64,000 nt of DNA, taken from contig JAHDBJ010000001.1 of assembly GCA_020630435.1 (NCBI GenBank), forward strand, positions 351,104 to 415,103, written 5' to 3'. Positions 8,424 through 16,272 of the stretch are shown here, in pieces. Position 1 is the stretch's first letter; the number at the start of each line of letters is the position of its first letter. Origin of the DNA: Saprospiraceae bacterium (lineage in GTDB: Bacteria; Bacteroidota; Bacteroidia; Chitinophagales; Saprospiraceae). A model generated the notes under the pieces. It was not told the DNA's origin. It worked only from the letters and a program-made list of their open reading frames with translations, and ran no database searches. Position numbers and translations under genes: made by a program.

Positions 8424-8623
8424 GGGATATGCTTTGCGAAGGAACAAACGAGGTTTTATTTGCTCGATATATGACCTATCCAAGCCTTCAAGTTCTCTAT
8501 CTCATCGAGCGAAAGGCACAAGCCAATTATATTGATTTTAAAGAATTTGAAAAACAACAGGAAAAATGGAAACAACAACAAGCAAAACTAAAGAATCAGC
8601 AACACTCACAACAGAGCAGTTAA
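8294..8623 (+). CDS. -1 frame extension of the tail-assembly chaperone (T domain of a GT-like fusion)
   Basis: From 8297 the -1 frame is open for about 108 codons, beginning DYARGFVNEKRF and running through a W-G-x-x-G-Y-M-x-D-M-L block (about 8402-8431) and a TYPSLQVLYLIERKAQ helix. The latter resembles the C-terminal half of Bacteroidota tail-chaperone fusions. An internal ATG at 8420 overlaps the zero-frame stop and would give only 67 residues, but the open, amino-acid-like stretch before it supports translation by frameshift. The fused product would be about 350 residues. The last 58 bp overlap the next gene. Confidence 0.6.
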   Translation, partial: FDYARGFVNEKRFPYLFAKVQHESNQAEEREKHAKRWGYKGYMRDMLCEGTNEVLFARYMTYPSLQVLYLIERKAQANYIDFKEFEKQQEKWKQQQAKLKNQQHSQQSS

Positions 8624-8955
8624 GCCACAAAATCGAAGCGGTCAAGTCCTTGTTTAAGCAGCTGCACACCGCTTCAAAAGAGTTGAAAGAAATGACCCAT
8701 CAAGTACCGATGGATAGTCAACTGCTGACGGCTTATTATGACTTTCTACCTCGCATCGTAGCGCAACATAAAGCCATTGTCACCAATGTCCAAGAAGCGG
8801 AGCAGCAACTAGATGACATTTTCAAAAAGCTACCTCAAACATGGAAGGAATCCAAAAAGCAGTATGAAGCGGTCAAAGGAGCTATCAAAGAAACTGACTT
8901 TGCCCAGCACCTAGAAAAGACCTTACAACAACTCATTCAAGAACTGAACAACTAA
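8566..8955 (+). CDS. Small coiled-coil phage protein, unknown function
   Basis: Protein of 129 residues rich in K, E and Q with heptad-like helices over nearly its full length (about residues 15-125), no membrane segment and no Cys. It starts inside the end of the frameshift product. Its position between the tail chaperone and the neck-type genes suggests a role in virion morphogenesis, but I do not recognise the family. Confidence 0.7.
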   Translation: METTTSKTKESATLTTEQLSHKIEAVKSLFKQLHTASKELKEMTHQVPMDSQLLTAYYDFLPRIVAQHKAIVTNVQEAEQQLDDIFKKLPQTWKESKKQYEAVKGAIKETDFAQHLEKTLQQLIQELNN

Positions 8956-8970
8956 ATCTAAGTTTAAATC

Positions 8971-9510
8971 ATGATTAGCATCCACCAAGCGATTAAACAA
9001 ATCATCAAAGCCAGTCAGACCAAACTCTATTATAATGACTTTGGTTTTACTTCGATGCCCCCTAAGTTGAAATTACCCCTTTTTGGTTATCGACTGCTCA
9101 AACTCAAGGAAGTCCTCACACCCAATGGACTACTGGTCGATTACACCCTAAGAATGGGAATATGGGAAAAATATCCCAAGCATTGCAAAAGTATGGATGA
9201 AGTGCTAAAGGCAACGGAGCAAGAAACGCAGCAACTCAAATCCAAGCTCAAAGCCATCGTTTTGATACTAGAGAAGTATTACGATTTTGAACGCATCACA
9301 GGTACTCAAGGCACAATTGAATACAAAATCAAACGAAACTTCATAGGCGATACGGCACATCGTTTATACAGCGTCTTTGTCGATGTCACCCTAAGAAGAT
9401 GCGAAGCAGAAAACTGCTGCCTAGAAATAGAGTTTGACCTCGATAAATTGGAAATAGAAAAACCCATCAAGACCAATTCTAATACAAATTGGCTAGGGCA
9501 GAAAATTTGA
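8971..9510 (+). CDS. Phage protein of unknown function
   Basis: Protein of 179 residues, mixed alpha/beta, soluble. The C-terminal half has alternating beta-rich segments (about 110-165) with a CENCCLEIEFDLD stretch containing three Cys. It lies 15 bp after the coiled-coil gene, in the packaging/tail operon. A tail terminator or head-completion protein would have about this size and place, but nothing in the sequence proves it. Confidence 0.7.
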   Translation: MISIHQAIKQIIKASQTKLYYNDFGFTSMPPKLKLPLFGYRLLKLKEVLTPNGLLVDYTLRMGIWEKYPKHCKSMDEVLKATEQETQQLKSKLKAIVLILEKYYDFERITGTQGTIEYKIKRNFIGDTAHRLYSVFVDVTLRRCEAENCCLEIEFDLDKLEIEKPIKTNSNTNWLGQKI

Positions 9511-9531
9511 CAGAAAATATAATAAGCAACT

Positions 9532-9807
9532 ATGATAGCACTATTAGATAAACACTTACGCAGCCGATTATTTTTCAACTATCACTTGCCTTCATCAGGA
9601 TGTGATTGCAATTGGTGGTATAGCCGAGATTTTGGAGAGAAAGGCACCATCACCATTGGACATACCAAATGCCTAAACGATAAACGAGCGCACAGTTGTC
9701 CTCAAAAAGTAGAGCATTGGAAATCAGGAACACTTCTCCGAAGTATTGATGTTCCTAGAAAAGCAAGGCTACTCAATGAGTTTTTGGAAGAACATGAGTT
9801 AATATAA
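9532..9807 (+). CDS. Small phage protein with Cys/His residues, unknown function
   Basis: Protein of 91 residues. The stretch GCDCNWWYSRDFG (about residues 23-35), together with a later H-x3-C (H44, C47) and H-x2-C (H54, C57), could bind a metal ion; this is only a pattern. It lies 21 bp after the previous gene and 5 bp before the neck-like gene, so it belongs to the same operon. I do not recognise the family. Confidence 0.6.
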   Translation: MIALLDKHLRSRLFFNYHLPSSGCDCNWWYSRDFGEKGTITIGHTKCLNDKRAHSCPQKVEHWKSGTLLRSIDVPRKARLLNEFLEEHELI

Positions 9808-9812
9808 ACATT

Positions 9813-10295
9813 ATGGAAATCATCGATGACAATACCAGCCAAATCTTAGGAGAGAAAGTCGGCACCCTCTATGTCGAAGCCTACCAAGATGTCCTAAGCG
9901 AATACCGAAAAGTCGCCACAGGAAAGACAATCAAAAGTATCTCCTATCGCATCACCCTGCTCCCCAATGGTGTTAACATCAAAATACAAGCCGATAAAGG
10001 ACTCTTCTTCATCCAAACAGGCAGACGAAAAGGCGCAAAACTCCCCGTCCGAAAAACTGCCACAGGCTTTGAACTCTTCCCTCAACTCCAAGAATGGGTA
10101 GAAGCCGTCGGCTACACAGGCAGTCACTATCTCCTAGCTCGAAGCATCAGCGAAAAAGGCATCAAAGGCATTCCCATCACCGAAATCGTTATCCAACAAC
10201 TCGCTCAACAAGTCAATGCCCTTATCCTCCAAACCATCGGTCAACACGCCATGCAGAATCTGGTGAGGGAGGTGAGGGGTATTTTGTTGGAATAG
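9813..10295 (+). CDS. Phage neck/head-tail joining-like protein
   Basis: Protein of 160 residues. The order of motifs fits the small HK97 gp10-like neck proteins of Bacteroidota phages: 'TGKTIKSISYRI' strand, a turn region 'FIQTGRRKGAKLP' (about residues 65-80), a helix with LQEWVEAVGY, and a C-terminal 'LARSISEKGIKGIP' segment (about 108-124). It closes the first core segment. After its stop the operon ends and cargo begins; the final codons contain G-rich sequence (GGGAGGT at 10267-10273). Confidence 0.65.
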   Translation: MEIIDDNTSQILGEKVGTLYVEAYQDVLSEYRKVATGKTIKSISYRITLLPNGVNIKIQADKGLFFIQTGRRKGAKLPVRKTATGFELFPQLQEWVEAVGYTGSHYLLARSISEKGIKGIPITEIVIQQLAQQVNALILQTIGQHAMQNLVREVRGILLE

Positions 10296-10385
10296 TATTT
10301 TGTGAGTGTTTATTGTTGAAAATTTAAAATAAAATATATGTAGTTACCGTTATACAGTTATATTTTAATGAAAAATATTTATACT

Positions 10386-10478
10386 ATGAACAAATACATT
10401 TTAACTGTAAAACATTTAAATATTCGAGAAGCACCATCCACTAATTCCTCATCAAATTTAGGATGGAAGTCATATTGA
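10386..10478 (+). pseudogene. 30-codon fragment resembling the start of a bacterial SH3 domain
   Basis: ATG at 10386 opens 30 codons whose product has a YILTVKHLNIREAPSTNSSS pattern, like the first two strands of SH3b domains (x-V-x-x-LNVRxGPS). The domain is then cut off by a TGA. It lies in the 195-bp gap between the neck gene and the pentapeptide-repeat gene. It may be a remnant of a lysis or cell-wall-binding gene, or a leader peptide. Confidence 0.4.
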
Positions 10479-10490
10479 AAAAATATATTA

Positions 10491-11630
10491 ATGAAAAAAA
10501 TATTTTCCTTTTTAAGTAAATATGTTATACCAATACTTATCGGTATATTAATTGGTTTTTACTTAAACTATTTTGGTTTTAGAGCAATTGTAAATTTTAT
10601 TGTTTCGAATGGTATTGTAATCATTGGAAGTTTATGCTTATTGGTAATAATTCTTTGGATAATTTATAATAATATTGATAAAGTTATAGGTAAAGAAATA
10701 GCAAGCTATAGAGATATGTTTGAAAATGCTGGGCATTTGTATAGTGGACACCTAAATAAGGAAGATCCTCAAAAAATGATTCCTAAAGTTAAGGAACTGG
10801 CAACTCAAGTTGGAGTAAAAGTTGGAGAAGTTAGAACAAGAAGGTTTTTAATGACAACTATAATGGCATCTTTTACAGTAATGGCTGGTTTTGTAACCTT
10901 TTCAATATTAGAGAATCAAAATAAATTGATTGAGAATCAAAATAAACTAATAGAAAATGAACAAATAGAACAAAAACTAAATCAATATACCATAAAACTT
11001 GAACGAATTGAAAGAGACATGAAAAGTGAGTATGGAAAAACTAAAAACCTTAATGATTATTTAGGTTTGCATAGCAATCTTAGGGACTCTTTAACTAAGT
11101 ATAATAGTGATTATATTATCAATTTAGAAAATATCACTATTGACAATGATTACTTATATGACTATGATTTCAATGGAGCTAGTCTCTATGGTTTTTCTGC
11201 AATATATTCTTCATTTAAAAATGTGATCTTTAGCGATTCAAACCTGAATAATTCAAATTTTTGGAATGTAAGTTTTTTAGAAAAGTGTTCTTTTGATAGT
11301 GTATATATAAATAATAGTGTTTTTGAGTATTGTGATTTTGGAGACGCAAGTATGAAGGGTATAAGATATGAGAATATTAACAGTATGAGTTTTAAAGGTT
11401 CAGTTTTAATTAATGTAAGATATTTATCTTCAGAAGATAAAAAGAATCTTGAACAAAAAGGAGCAATTACTCGAGTAGAATTATTTAAAAAGGAAAAAAA
11501 TAGAATTAAAGAAAGAATAGAATTCTTGAAGACTCCATATAATTTTGAAACAGACTCGATAAGATTACTTGAGGAAAATCTTGAGATTTTAGAAAACCTA
11601 GAAAAAAAGTATACAAAAAATCCTAAATAA
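10491..11630 (+). CDS. Membrane protein with coiled coil and pentapeptide-type repeats (cargo 1)
   Basis: Protein of 379 residues. Two hydrophobic segments lie at about 10-58 and a third at about 120-140. A short duplicated ENQNKLI heptad (about 143-158) starts a coiled coil. Residues about 220-300 show pentapeptide-like A/S-N/D-F spacing (for example DFNGASLYGFS, SNLNNSNFWNVSF), followed by a charged C-terminal helix. No virion role is apparent. It lies between two phage core operons and directly before the second type-1 cassette, the place where other boundaries carry defence-type genes. Function unknown; a membrane-bound defence or exclusion protein is one possibility. Confidence 0.65.
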   Translation: MKKIFSFLSKYVIPILIGILIGFYLNYFGFRAIVNFIVSNGIVIIGSLCLLVIILWIIYNNIDKVIGKEIASYRDMFENAGHLYSGHLNKEDPQKMIPKVKELATQVGVKVGEVRTRRFLMTTIMASFTVMAGFVTFSILENQNKLIENQNKLIENEQIEQKLNQYTIKLERIERDMKSEYGKTKNLNDYLGLHSNLRDSLTKYNSDYIINLENITIDNDYLYDYDFNGASLYGFSAIYSSFKNVIFSDSNLNNSNFWNVSFLEKCSFDSVYINNSVFEYCDFGDASMKGIRYENINSMSFKGSVLINVRYLSSEDKKNLEQKGAITRVELFKKEKNRIKERIEFLKTPYNFETDSIRLLEENLEILENLEKKYTKNPK

Positions 11631-11637
11631 TCTAAAC

Positions 11638-11668
11638 TTGCTCCCCTAAAAAATAATCCTTATATTTG
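11638..11668 (+). promoter_or_regulatory. Type-1 cassette promoter, copy 2 (tail operon)
   Basis: TTG at 11638-11640, 20-bp spacer, TATATTTG at 11661-11668, nearly the same sequence as copy 1 at 4052. It begins 8 bp after the cargo stop codon and drives the operon starting at 11760. Confidence 0.75.
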
Positions 11669-11680
11669 AGGTATTCACTA

Positions 11681-11722
11681 CAGCTCAATTCCGTTTTAAA
11701 AAGGCGGAATTGGGCTGTTTTT
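11681..11722 (+). terminator. Terminator-like leader hairpin, copy 2
   Basis: Left arm CAGCTCAATTCCG (11681-11693) pairs with CGGAATTGGGCTG (11705-11717), followed by five T. The outer part (GCTCAAT/ATTGGGC) equals copy 1, while the inner part differs on both arms so that pairing is kept. That is evidence for a functional RNA structure. Confidence 0.75.
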
Positions 11723-11759
11723 GTTTAAAGGTGTTTTAAAGCAAAAATTAAAAACAAAA

Positions 11760-13352
11760 ATGGCACTAAGTATTGAAGTTCAGGAGGACAAGGATTGTTT
11801 GTTATCTGCGGAGGATTGTCTGAAGGTTTGCATGACTTCAGATGCATTGGTTTACCAGACAGGCGATTTGTTTGAGTATTATTTGTACTTGTTGGATTTT
11901 ATTGTCGACCATGTAAGCGATATGGGAAACAGTATCCTTGAGGTGGATGGTGTTACCTTCACATTTATAAGTGGAGCGAATAATCCAAGTCAAAATCAAA
12001 TCTCCATTGCAGGGGATATTTTTATGAACATCTATGAGGTCTTACAAGCCAATTGGTACGTGAGCAAAAACTATGAGGTGAGTATTGTCTTTGCTAGTGG
12101 GATTTTGTTTAAGCATAAGGTTTGCGGTCGCTTGAGTGCTATTCGAATATACAATATCGATGCTGGCTCTGGAGATATTGACCTAGTAGAAACCAGCTTG
12201 AATGGCACACCTCAAAACTTTGGATTCTATGAAAACTATCGGGTCTTGGCTTGCCTGTTTTGTGATGGGGTCTTGATTACTGAACTCATTGCTTATCCTC
12301 AAATCCAACTTACAGCTGATGAATGCGATGTTTTGACAGACCCTAAAATCTGTCTTGAAGTCAGCAACTTTGTCAAGGACTGTTTATCAACACCGCTTCC
12401 TAGTCTAGCTATGCCCATCGGCTCCCCGATTGCTACGGCTGTCCCAACGATGGTGAGCGAAGTGAGTTTGGTCATTACCGAAGCCTATGGTGCGGATAGT
12501 TTAAACATTCATGGTAAAGAAGAAACCTATTTTATAGGAGATGTCATCGGAGCAAATTATTGTCGCAACCTGAGAGCAGATAACGATAGACTAGAACCCT
12601 ATTGCCCAGAGAGTACCCCTCAACAGTTTTTGTACCTCCATGATGCGGATACCCTTTTTTGTCGTAATCAAGCGGTGTGGCTTTACCTCTATACAGGCAT
12701 ACGAGAGAATTATTTATTGAATATCACGCTTGGTATTTATGATAATAATGGGGTGTTAATCGCTAACTTCCCTTATGCTTTGCCCGTTGATGCTCCGATG
12801 CTAGAGCTTCAAGCATCCCTTTATTTTTATAGCGACCAGATGCTAGACTTTTTGGGTGTCAATCGAAGCGATATTGGTAAGACAACGCTTCAAGTGGAGT
12901 ATATCCATCCTGATACTTTAGCACTCATCCAAACTGAGGAGGTTTGTTTTAATTATTATAAAAAAGACTGCTGCGATTGTGATTTACAATTGGTTTTTCT
13001 TTCGTCGCTAGATACCTTCACCACCATCATGGCAAAATGTCCAGTCGAAGAACGGCTCAACATTTTTCAAAAGACCATCGAACTTTGTGAGCCTTGTATG
13101 CCTTCCACTCAATCTAGGGGCAGTACGACTATCGATAGTCGATCCTATATCGAATTAGACACCTATATTCTCAACCCCCAAAACTACAGCAAAAAAGTCC
13201 TACGTGATTTCTATGCCAGTAAGGAAGTGTATTTGCTCTATCAGGGCAATTACTACACCATCATCCCTCAAAATCAATCCCAAACCTTATACCAAAAAGG
13301 ACAACGTACTAATTTAAAATATACCTTTCGACTGCCGAATGAACGACTTTAA
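11760..13352 (+). CDS. Phage minor tail/structural protein, unknown family
   Basis: Protein of 530 residues from the ATG at 11760; an upstream TTG at 11721 lies in the hairpin T-run and is rejected. The sequence is beta-rich with many Cys (for example CCDCD at about 400), acidic and without signal peptide or membrane segment. The C-terminal part ends with a strand-rich 'YLLYQGNYYTIIPQNQSQ' segment. It is the first gene of the second core segment and lies upstream of the hub-like gene, so a tail or tail-tip component is likely. I do not recognise a defined family. Confidence 0.75.
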   Translation: MALSIEVQEDKDCLLSAEDCLKVCMTSDALVYQTGDLFEYYLYLLDFIVDHVSDMGNSILEVDGVTFTFISGANNPSQNQISIAGDIFMNIYEVLQANWYVSKNYEVSIVFASGILFKHKVCGRLSAIRIYNIDAGSGDIDLVETSLNGTPQNFGFYENYRVLACLFCDGVLITELIAYPQIQLTADECDVLTDPKICLEVSNFVKDCLSTPLPSLAMPIGSPIATAVPTMVSEVSLVITEAYGADSLNIHGKEETYFIGDVIGANYCRNLRADNDRLEPYCPESTPQQFLYLHDADTLFCRNQAVWLYLYTGIRENYLLNITLGIYDNNGVLIANFPYALPVDAPMLELQASLYFYSDQMLDFLGVNRSDIGKTTLQVEYIHPDTLALIQTEEVCFNYYKKDCCDCDLQLVFLSSLDTFTTIMAKCPVEERLNIFQKTIELCEPCMPSTQSRGSTTIDSRSYIELDTYILNPQNYSKKVLRDFYASKEVYLLYQGNYYTIIPQNQSQTLYQKGQRTNLKYTFRLPNERL

Positions 13353-13406
13353 TTTTTAAAAATAGGAACTAAAAAATAAGCTAAAACATCAATTAAACAT
13401 CAAAAT

Positions 13407-13862
13407 ATGAAGACTTTAATCCTGATTACCTCGTTTCTTTGCTTCGGTGTCTATGGGGCAACTCGAAGTGGTAAGATTCTATATCCTTTCGTTTTACTCT
13501 ATCAACATATCCATTTTGTGGCATTGAAGGTGCTCGTATTCTTTTCTGAATTGCGATGGCATAAATACTTACTCTACACTCTTTTGATGGATGCGCTCAT
13601 CAATATAGTTGACCTCTTTTTTACCTATTTAAAAAAGCCGTTTTATTCCTGTATCGTTTGCATGGCATCGGTTTGGACGATGGTGACCCTCTACTTATTT
13701 GGAGAGGTATTTCAATATCCTTATCCATTGATTTCACTCCAATCACTAGGACTTATCGGAATGGTAGGTGGTGTCAACTATATGGCCGTCTTTGTCATGG
13801 ATGGACTTCACACCTTAGTTAATTCGATTGATTCTTTTAATAAACCCTCAAAATCTGCCTAG
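13407..13862 (+). CDS. Small integral membrane protein in the tail operon
   Basis: Protein of 151 residues with about four hydrophobic segments (about 5-20, 27-45, 68-100 and 113-135) and a CIVC pair inside the third one (about residue 78-81). It lies 5 bp before the hub-like gene. Membrane proteins inside a tail operon are uncommon except for holins or superinfection-exclusion proteins, so a lysis or exclusion role is possible. The sequence does not decide it. Confidence 0.65.
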   Translation: MKTLILITSFLCFGVYGATRSGKILYPFVLLYQHIHFVALKVLVFFSELRWHKYLLYTLLMDALINIVDLFFTYLKKPFYSCIVCMASVWTMVTLYLFGEVFQYPYPLISLQSLGLIGMVGGVNYMAVFVMDGLHTLVNSIDSFNKPSKSA

Positions 13863-13867
13863 AAAAC

Positions 13868-15976
13868 ATGAGCCTATCCTTAACCCTTTTTGAGCAGTAT
13901 TACGGTATTAATCCCATTGAAACGGATCTGAATGTGGCAAACCCCATTGCCCTGAATTTGTCCATCAAGGATTTTACCATCATCGCTGGGGAAGCCAATA
14001 ATATTGATTACTTCTCCTTTGATATTGAGTTTGTCGAAACCCCTCAAAACAATAAGGCTCATTTTTATCAAAATCACTTGAATAACTATCAAGCAAGATT
14101 CAAACGAGGGCAGCAAGTCAAAGCCTTTCTTATCAAAAAAGGACTAGTATTCAAAGGCAAGGTGCTTATCCTCAATACCAAAGTAGAAAACAAATGCCTG
14201 GTCTATGTCGGTCAGTTTCTAGGCGGTTTGAAAAACTGGCTTTCGGCTGCTCCCCAGCTGCTCTGTGAATTAGATTTGGGAACAAGTACCTTTGACCGAC
14301 CAACCATTGAAGGCACTTGGAATGACAATCCTTATGATGGTAGTTTTCCACTTCATTATTCTTTGAAGTATTATGGAAATTATAGCGGTTACAATAGTAC
14401 CGATGGTGTGGTGGATTTTGTCGATGTTGATGATATGCGACCCGATGTTTTTGAAAAAGCCATCCTAGAAGCCATCGAAAAAGCAAGCAAGGTTAAAATT
14501 CAATCGCAGTTTTTTAATATGGAGTACTTCAGACGCTGGATGCTCCCTTTTGTCAATGATGAAAATGAAGTTGGAGCAGAAGGTATCACTCTGCCCAATT
14601 ACTTTTTTGAAAGTGAGAATAGCAATTGTGACCCTTACGCCATTAGTGCTGCTCAATCCAATGGAGGACTGTGGGCATTTACAAGTGATGCGGTTTGTTT
14701 TACCCATAATGACCCCTTCGCCATGATAAGTGGGGATTACTTCGCCCTACCCCTCAAAGGACGTTATTGCCTTAACTTCAAAGGGGATGTGCTACTTGGT
14801 GGTCTTAGTCCTCAATTTAAGATTCAAATCATTGATGCTACTGGAACCATAATTGCAGAAACTGGACTGCTTTTATTTGGTTCAGGACTCAACATCACCC
14901 TTTTCTTTGATGCTCTCAAAGGTGTGCCTTATGCTGTCCGATTTATGGAAGCCACCAATCCCAATATAGATGTCAATATCTCACTAGGAGCCATTCTCAA
15001 TATCTCGCTCAAGAAAGTGGACAATGGTTTTTATGAAGGTTCGACCATTGACCATGCCAAACTACTTCCATGTAAGAAAATTAGTGAGTACATCGGTTCT
15101 CTTTCTGACCGTTTTAATATTATCTTTTTTTATGATGAAAAATACGATAGAGTCATCGCAGAGCCGAAATATCCCGTCACCTTACCCACAGGAGAACAAG
15201 TATCAGGATTTTACAAAAGCATCGCCCATGCTGAAAACTGGACGGATAAAATCACTTGCTCCAATGAGCAGACCAATTTTAGTGTGCAGACCGATATGAA
15301 AAGGCAATTGGTTTTTAAGTTTCAAGAAGATGGTAACGACAAATACATCCCTGCTACCGAAACCAATCCCAAGCTCTACCTTGCACATATTGAACCAATG
15401 AGCGAGAAGTTTATGGAAGGGCAAAAAGAGCAAGCCTGTCGCTTATTTGCTCCAACAAAGAATGGGTATTTGCCTGACCCTGATATTTCACCGCAAAACC
15501 AAAATCCGAATATTGCCCCCTTCATTCCCTTTTTTATCAACTTCGACCCGAAGGATAAGAATGCCAACATTGGTCAAAAATACAATTATGAACCTAGCTT
15601 TATTTACAAGCTCGGCATAAGGCAAGGCACTTGGAACTGGTACAATAGTAACAATGTTTTAAACACATATCCCTTTGCGGCTCAGGTATCCGAAATCCCC
15701 AACTATGAGGTTAATGGAGGATATGTCGATGTAGGTAATCAGAAGGGTTTTGTGAGTTTGTTCTTCAGAAAAGATATTGAGCTATTCAACTTTGGAGTAG
15801 TAAGAACACTCAAAGCTTTACTTAATGATTTGGAAATCAATAATCTTGATTTTAGAAAACTCAAATACATCAGTACCCCTCATGGTGGAGCAACTTATTT
15901 TATACTAGAAGCCATCGAAGAATATATCATCAACGAAGCCGAAACAACCAATATCAAACTCATTAGTTTTTTATGA
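13868..15976 (+). CDS. Tail-tip/baseplate hub-like protein
   Basis: Protein of 702 residues. The N-terminal segment (about residues 30-100) fits the first domain of Bacteroidota phage distal-tail proteins: a strand ending in 'SFDIEFVETPQNNKAHF' followed by 'QARFKRGQQVKAFLIKKGLVFKGKVLIL', the place of the usual SK-x-I-x-LP-x-TxxN motif. The central part is beta-rich. The C-terminal third carries a hub-like region and ends with a helix before TTNIKLISFL. It lies in an operon before the tape measure segment. It probably forms the tail tip and may contact the receptor. Confidence 0.65.
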   Translation: MSLSLTLFEQYYGINPIETDLNVANPIALNLSIKDFTIIAGEANNIDYFSFDIEFVETPQNNKAHFYQNHLNNYQARFKRGQQVKAFLIKKGLVFKGKVLILNTKVENKCLVYVGQFLGGLKNWLSAAPQLLCELDLGTSTFDRPTIEGTWNDNPYDGSFPLHYSLKYYGNYSGYNSTDGVVDFVDVDDMRPDVFEKAILEAIEKASKVKIQSQFFNMEYFRRWMLPFVNDENEVGAEGITLPNYFFESENSNCDPYAISAAQSNGGLWAFTSDAVCFTHNDPFAMISGDYFALPLKGRYCLNFKGDVLLGGLSPQFKIQIIDATGTIIAETGLLLFGSGLNITLFFDALKGVPYAVRFMEATNPNIDVNISLGAILNISLKKVDNGFYEGSTIDHAKLLPCKKISEYIGSLSDRFNIIFFYDEKYDRVIAEPKYPVTLPTGEQVSGFYKSIAHAENWTDKITCSNEQTNFSVQTDMKRQLVFKFQEDGNDKYIPATETNPKLYLAHIEPMSEKFMEGQKEQACRLFAPTKNGYLPDPDISPQNQNPNIAPFIPFFINFDPKDKNANIGQKYNYEPSFIYKLGIRQGTWNWYNSNNVLNTYPFAAQVSEIPNYEVNGGYVDVGNQKGFVSLFFRKDIELFNFGVVRTLKALLNDLEINNLDFRKLKYISTPHGGATYFILEAIEEYIINEAETTNIKLISFL

Positions 15977-15992
15977 TTTTGCACTCATTTGT

Positions 15993-16229
15993 ATGGTAAA
16001 AAAAGGAACACAAGAGAATCAAGATATTAAGCATTTTAGTAAAACTGTCAAGTCTATAATTGTCCAAAAAGGCTTAGACTGGGTTCTTGATATGCTTTCA
16101 ACAGCCACCATCAAACGCATCCTCATCTGCGAAGACCTCAAAAAAGGCAAGACCTACCGACAAATTACCCAACATAGAGGCTTCCCCAGCTCCACCGTCG
16201 AATACCATGCTCGGTTTTGTGAGTGTTAG
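15993..16229 (+). CDS. Small helix-turn-helix-like protein
   Basis: Protein of 78 residues, basic. The C-terminal half (about 45-72: LKKGKTYRQITQHRGFPSST) resembles the helix-turn-helix of resolvase-like or sigma-like DNA-binding proteins. It is the last gene of the second core segment and ends in a Cys-rich tail directly at the G-rich junction AGGGGGAGGT (16228-16237). It might be a phage regulator or a truncated protein; neither can be proved. Confidence 0.55.
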   Translation: MVKKGTQENQDIKHFSKTVKSIIVQKGLDWVLDMLSTATIKRILICEDLKKGKTYRQITQHRGFPSSTVEYHARFCEC

Positions 16230-16272
16230 GGGGAGGTCATAATTATTACTTTAAGCTATTGATAGAATCAAT

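Noticed and set aside
8420..8623. Independent 67-residue gene
   Set aside because: The same frame is open and protein-like for about 40 more codons upstream to the T9 run, so it is better explained as a frameshift extension.
11721..11759. Earlier TTG start of the structural protein
   Set aside because: It lies in the T-run of the leader hairpin; the ATG at 11760 is better placed.
14172..14486. Leftward 104-codon frame inside the hub gene
   Set aside because: It lies entirely antisense to a well-supported coding gene, and its composition (H, N, R-rich) is that of a shadow frame.
16258..16272. Terminator behind the TIR operon
   Set aside because: ATTGAT/ATCAAT is only a 6-bp AT-rich hairpin without a T-run on the minus strand; too weak to call.
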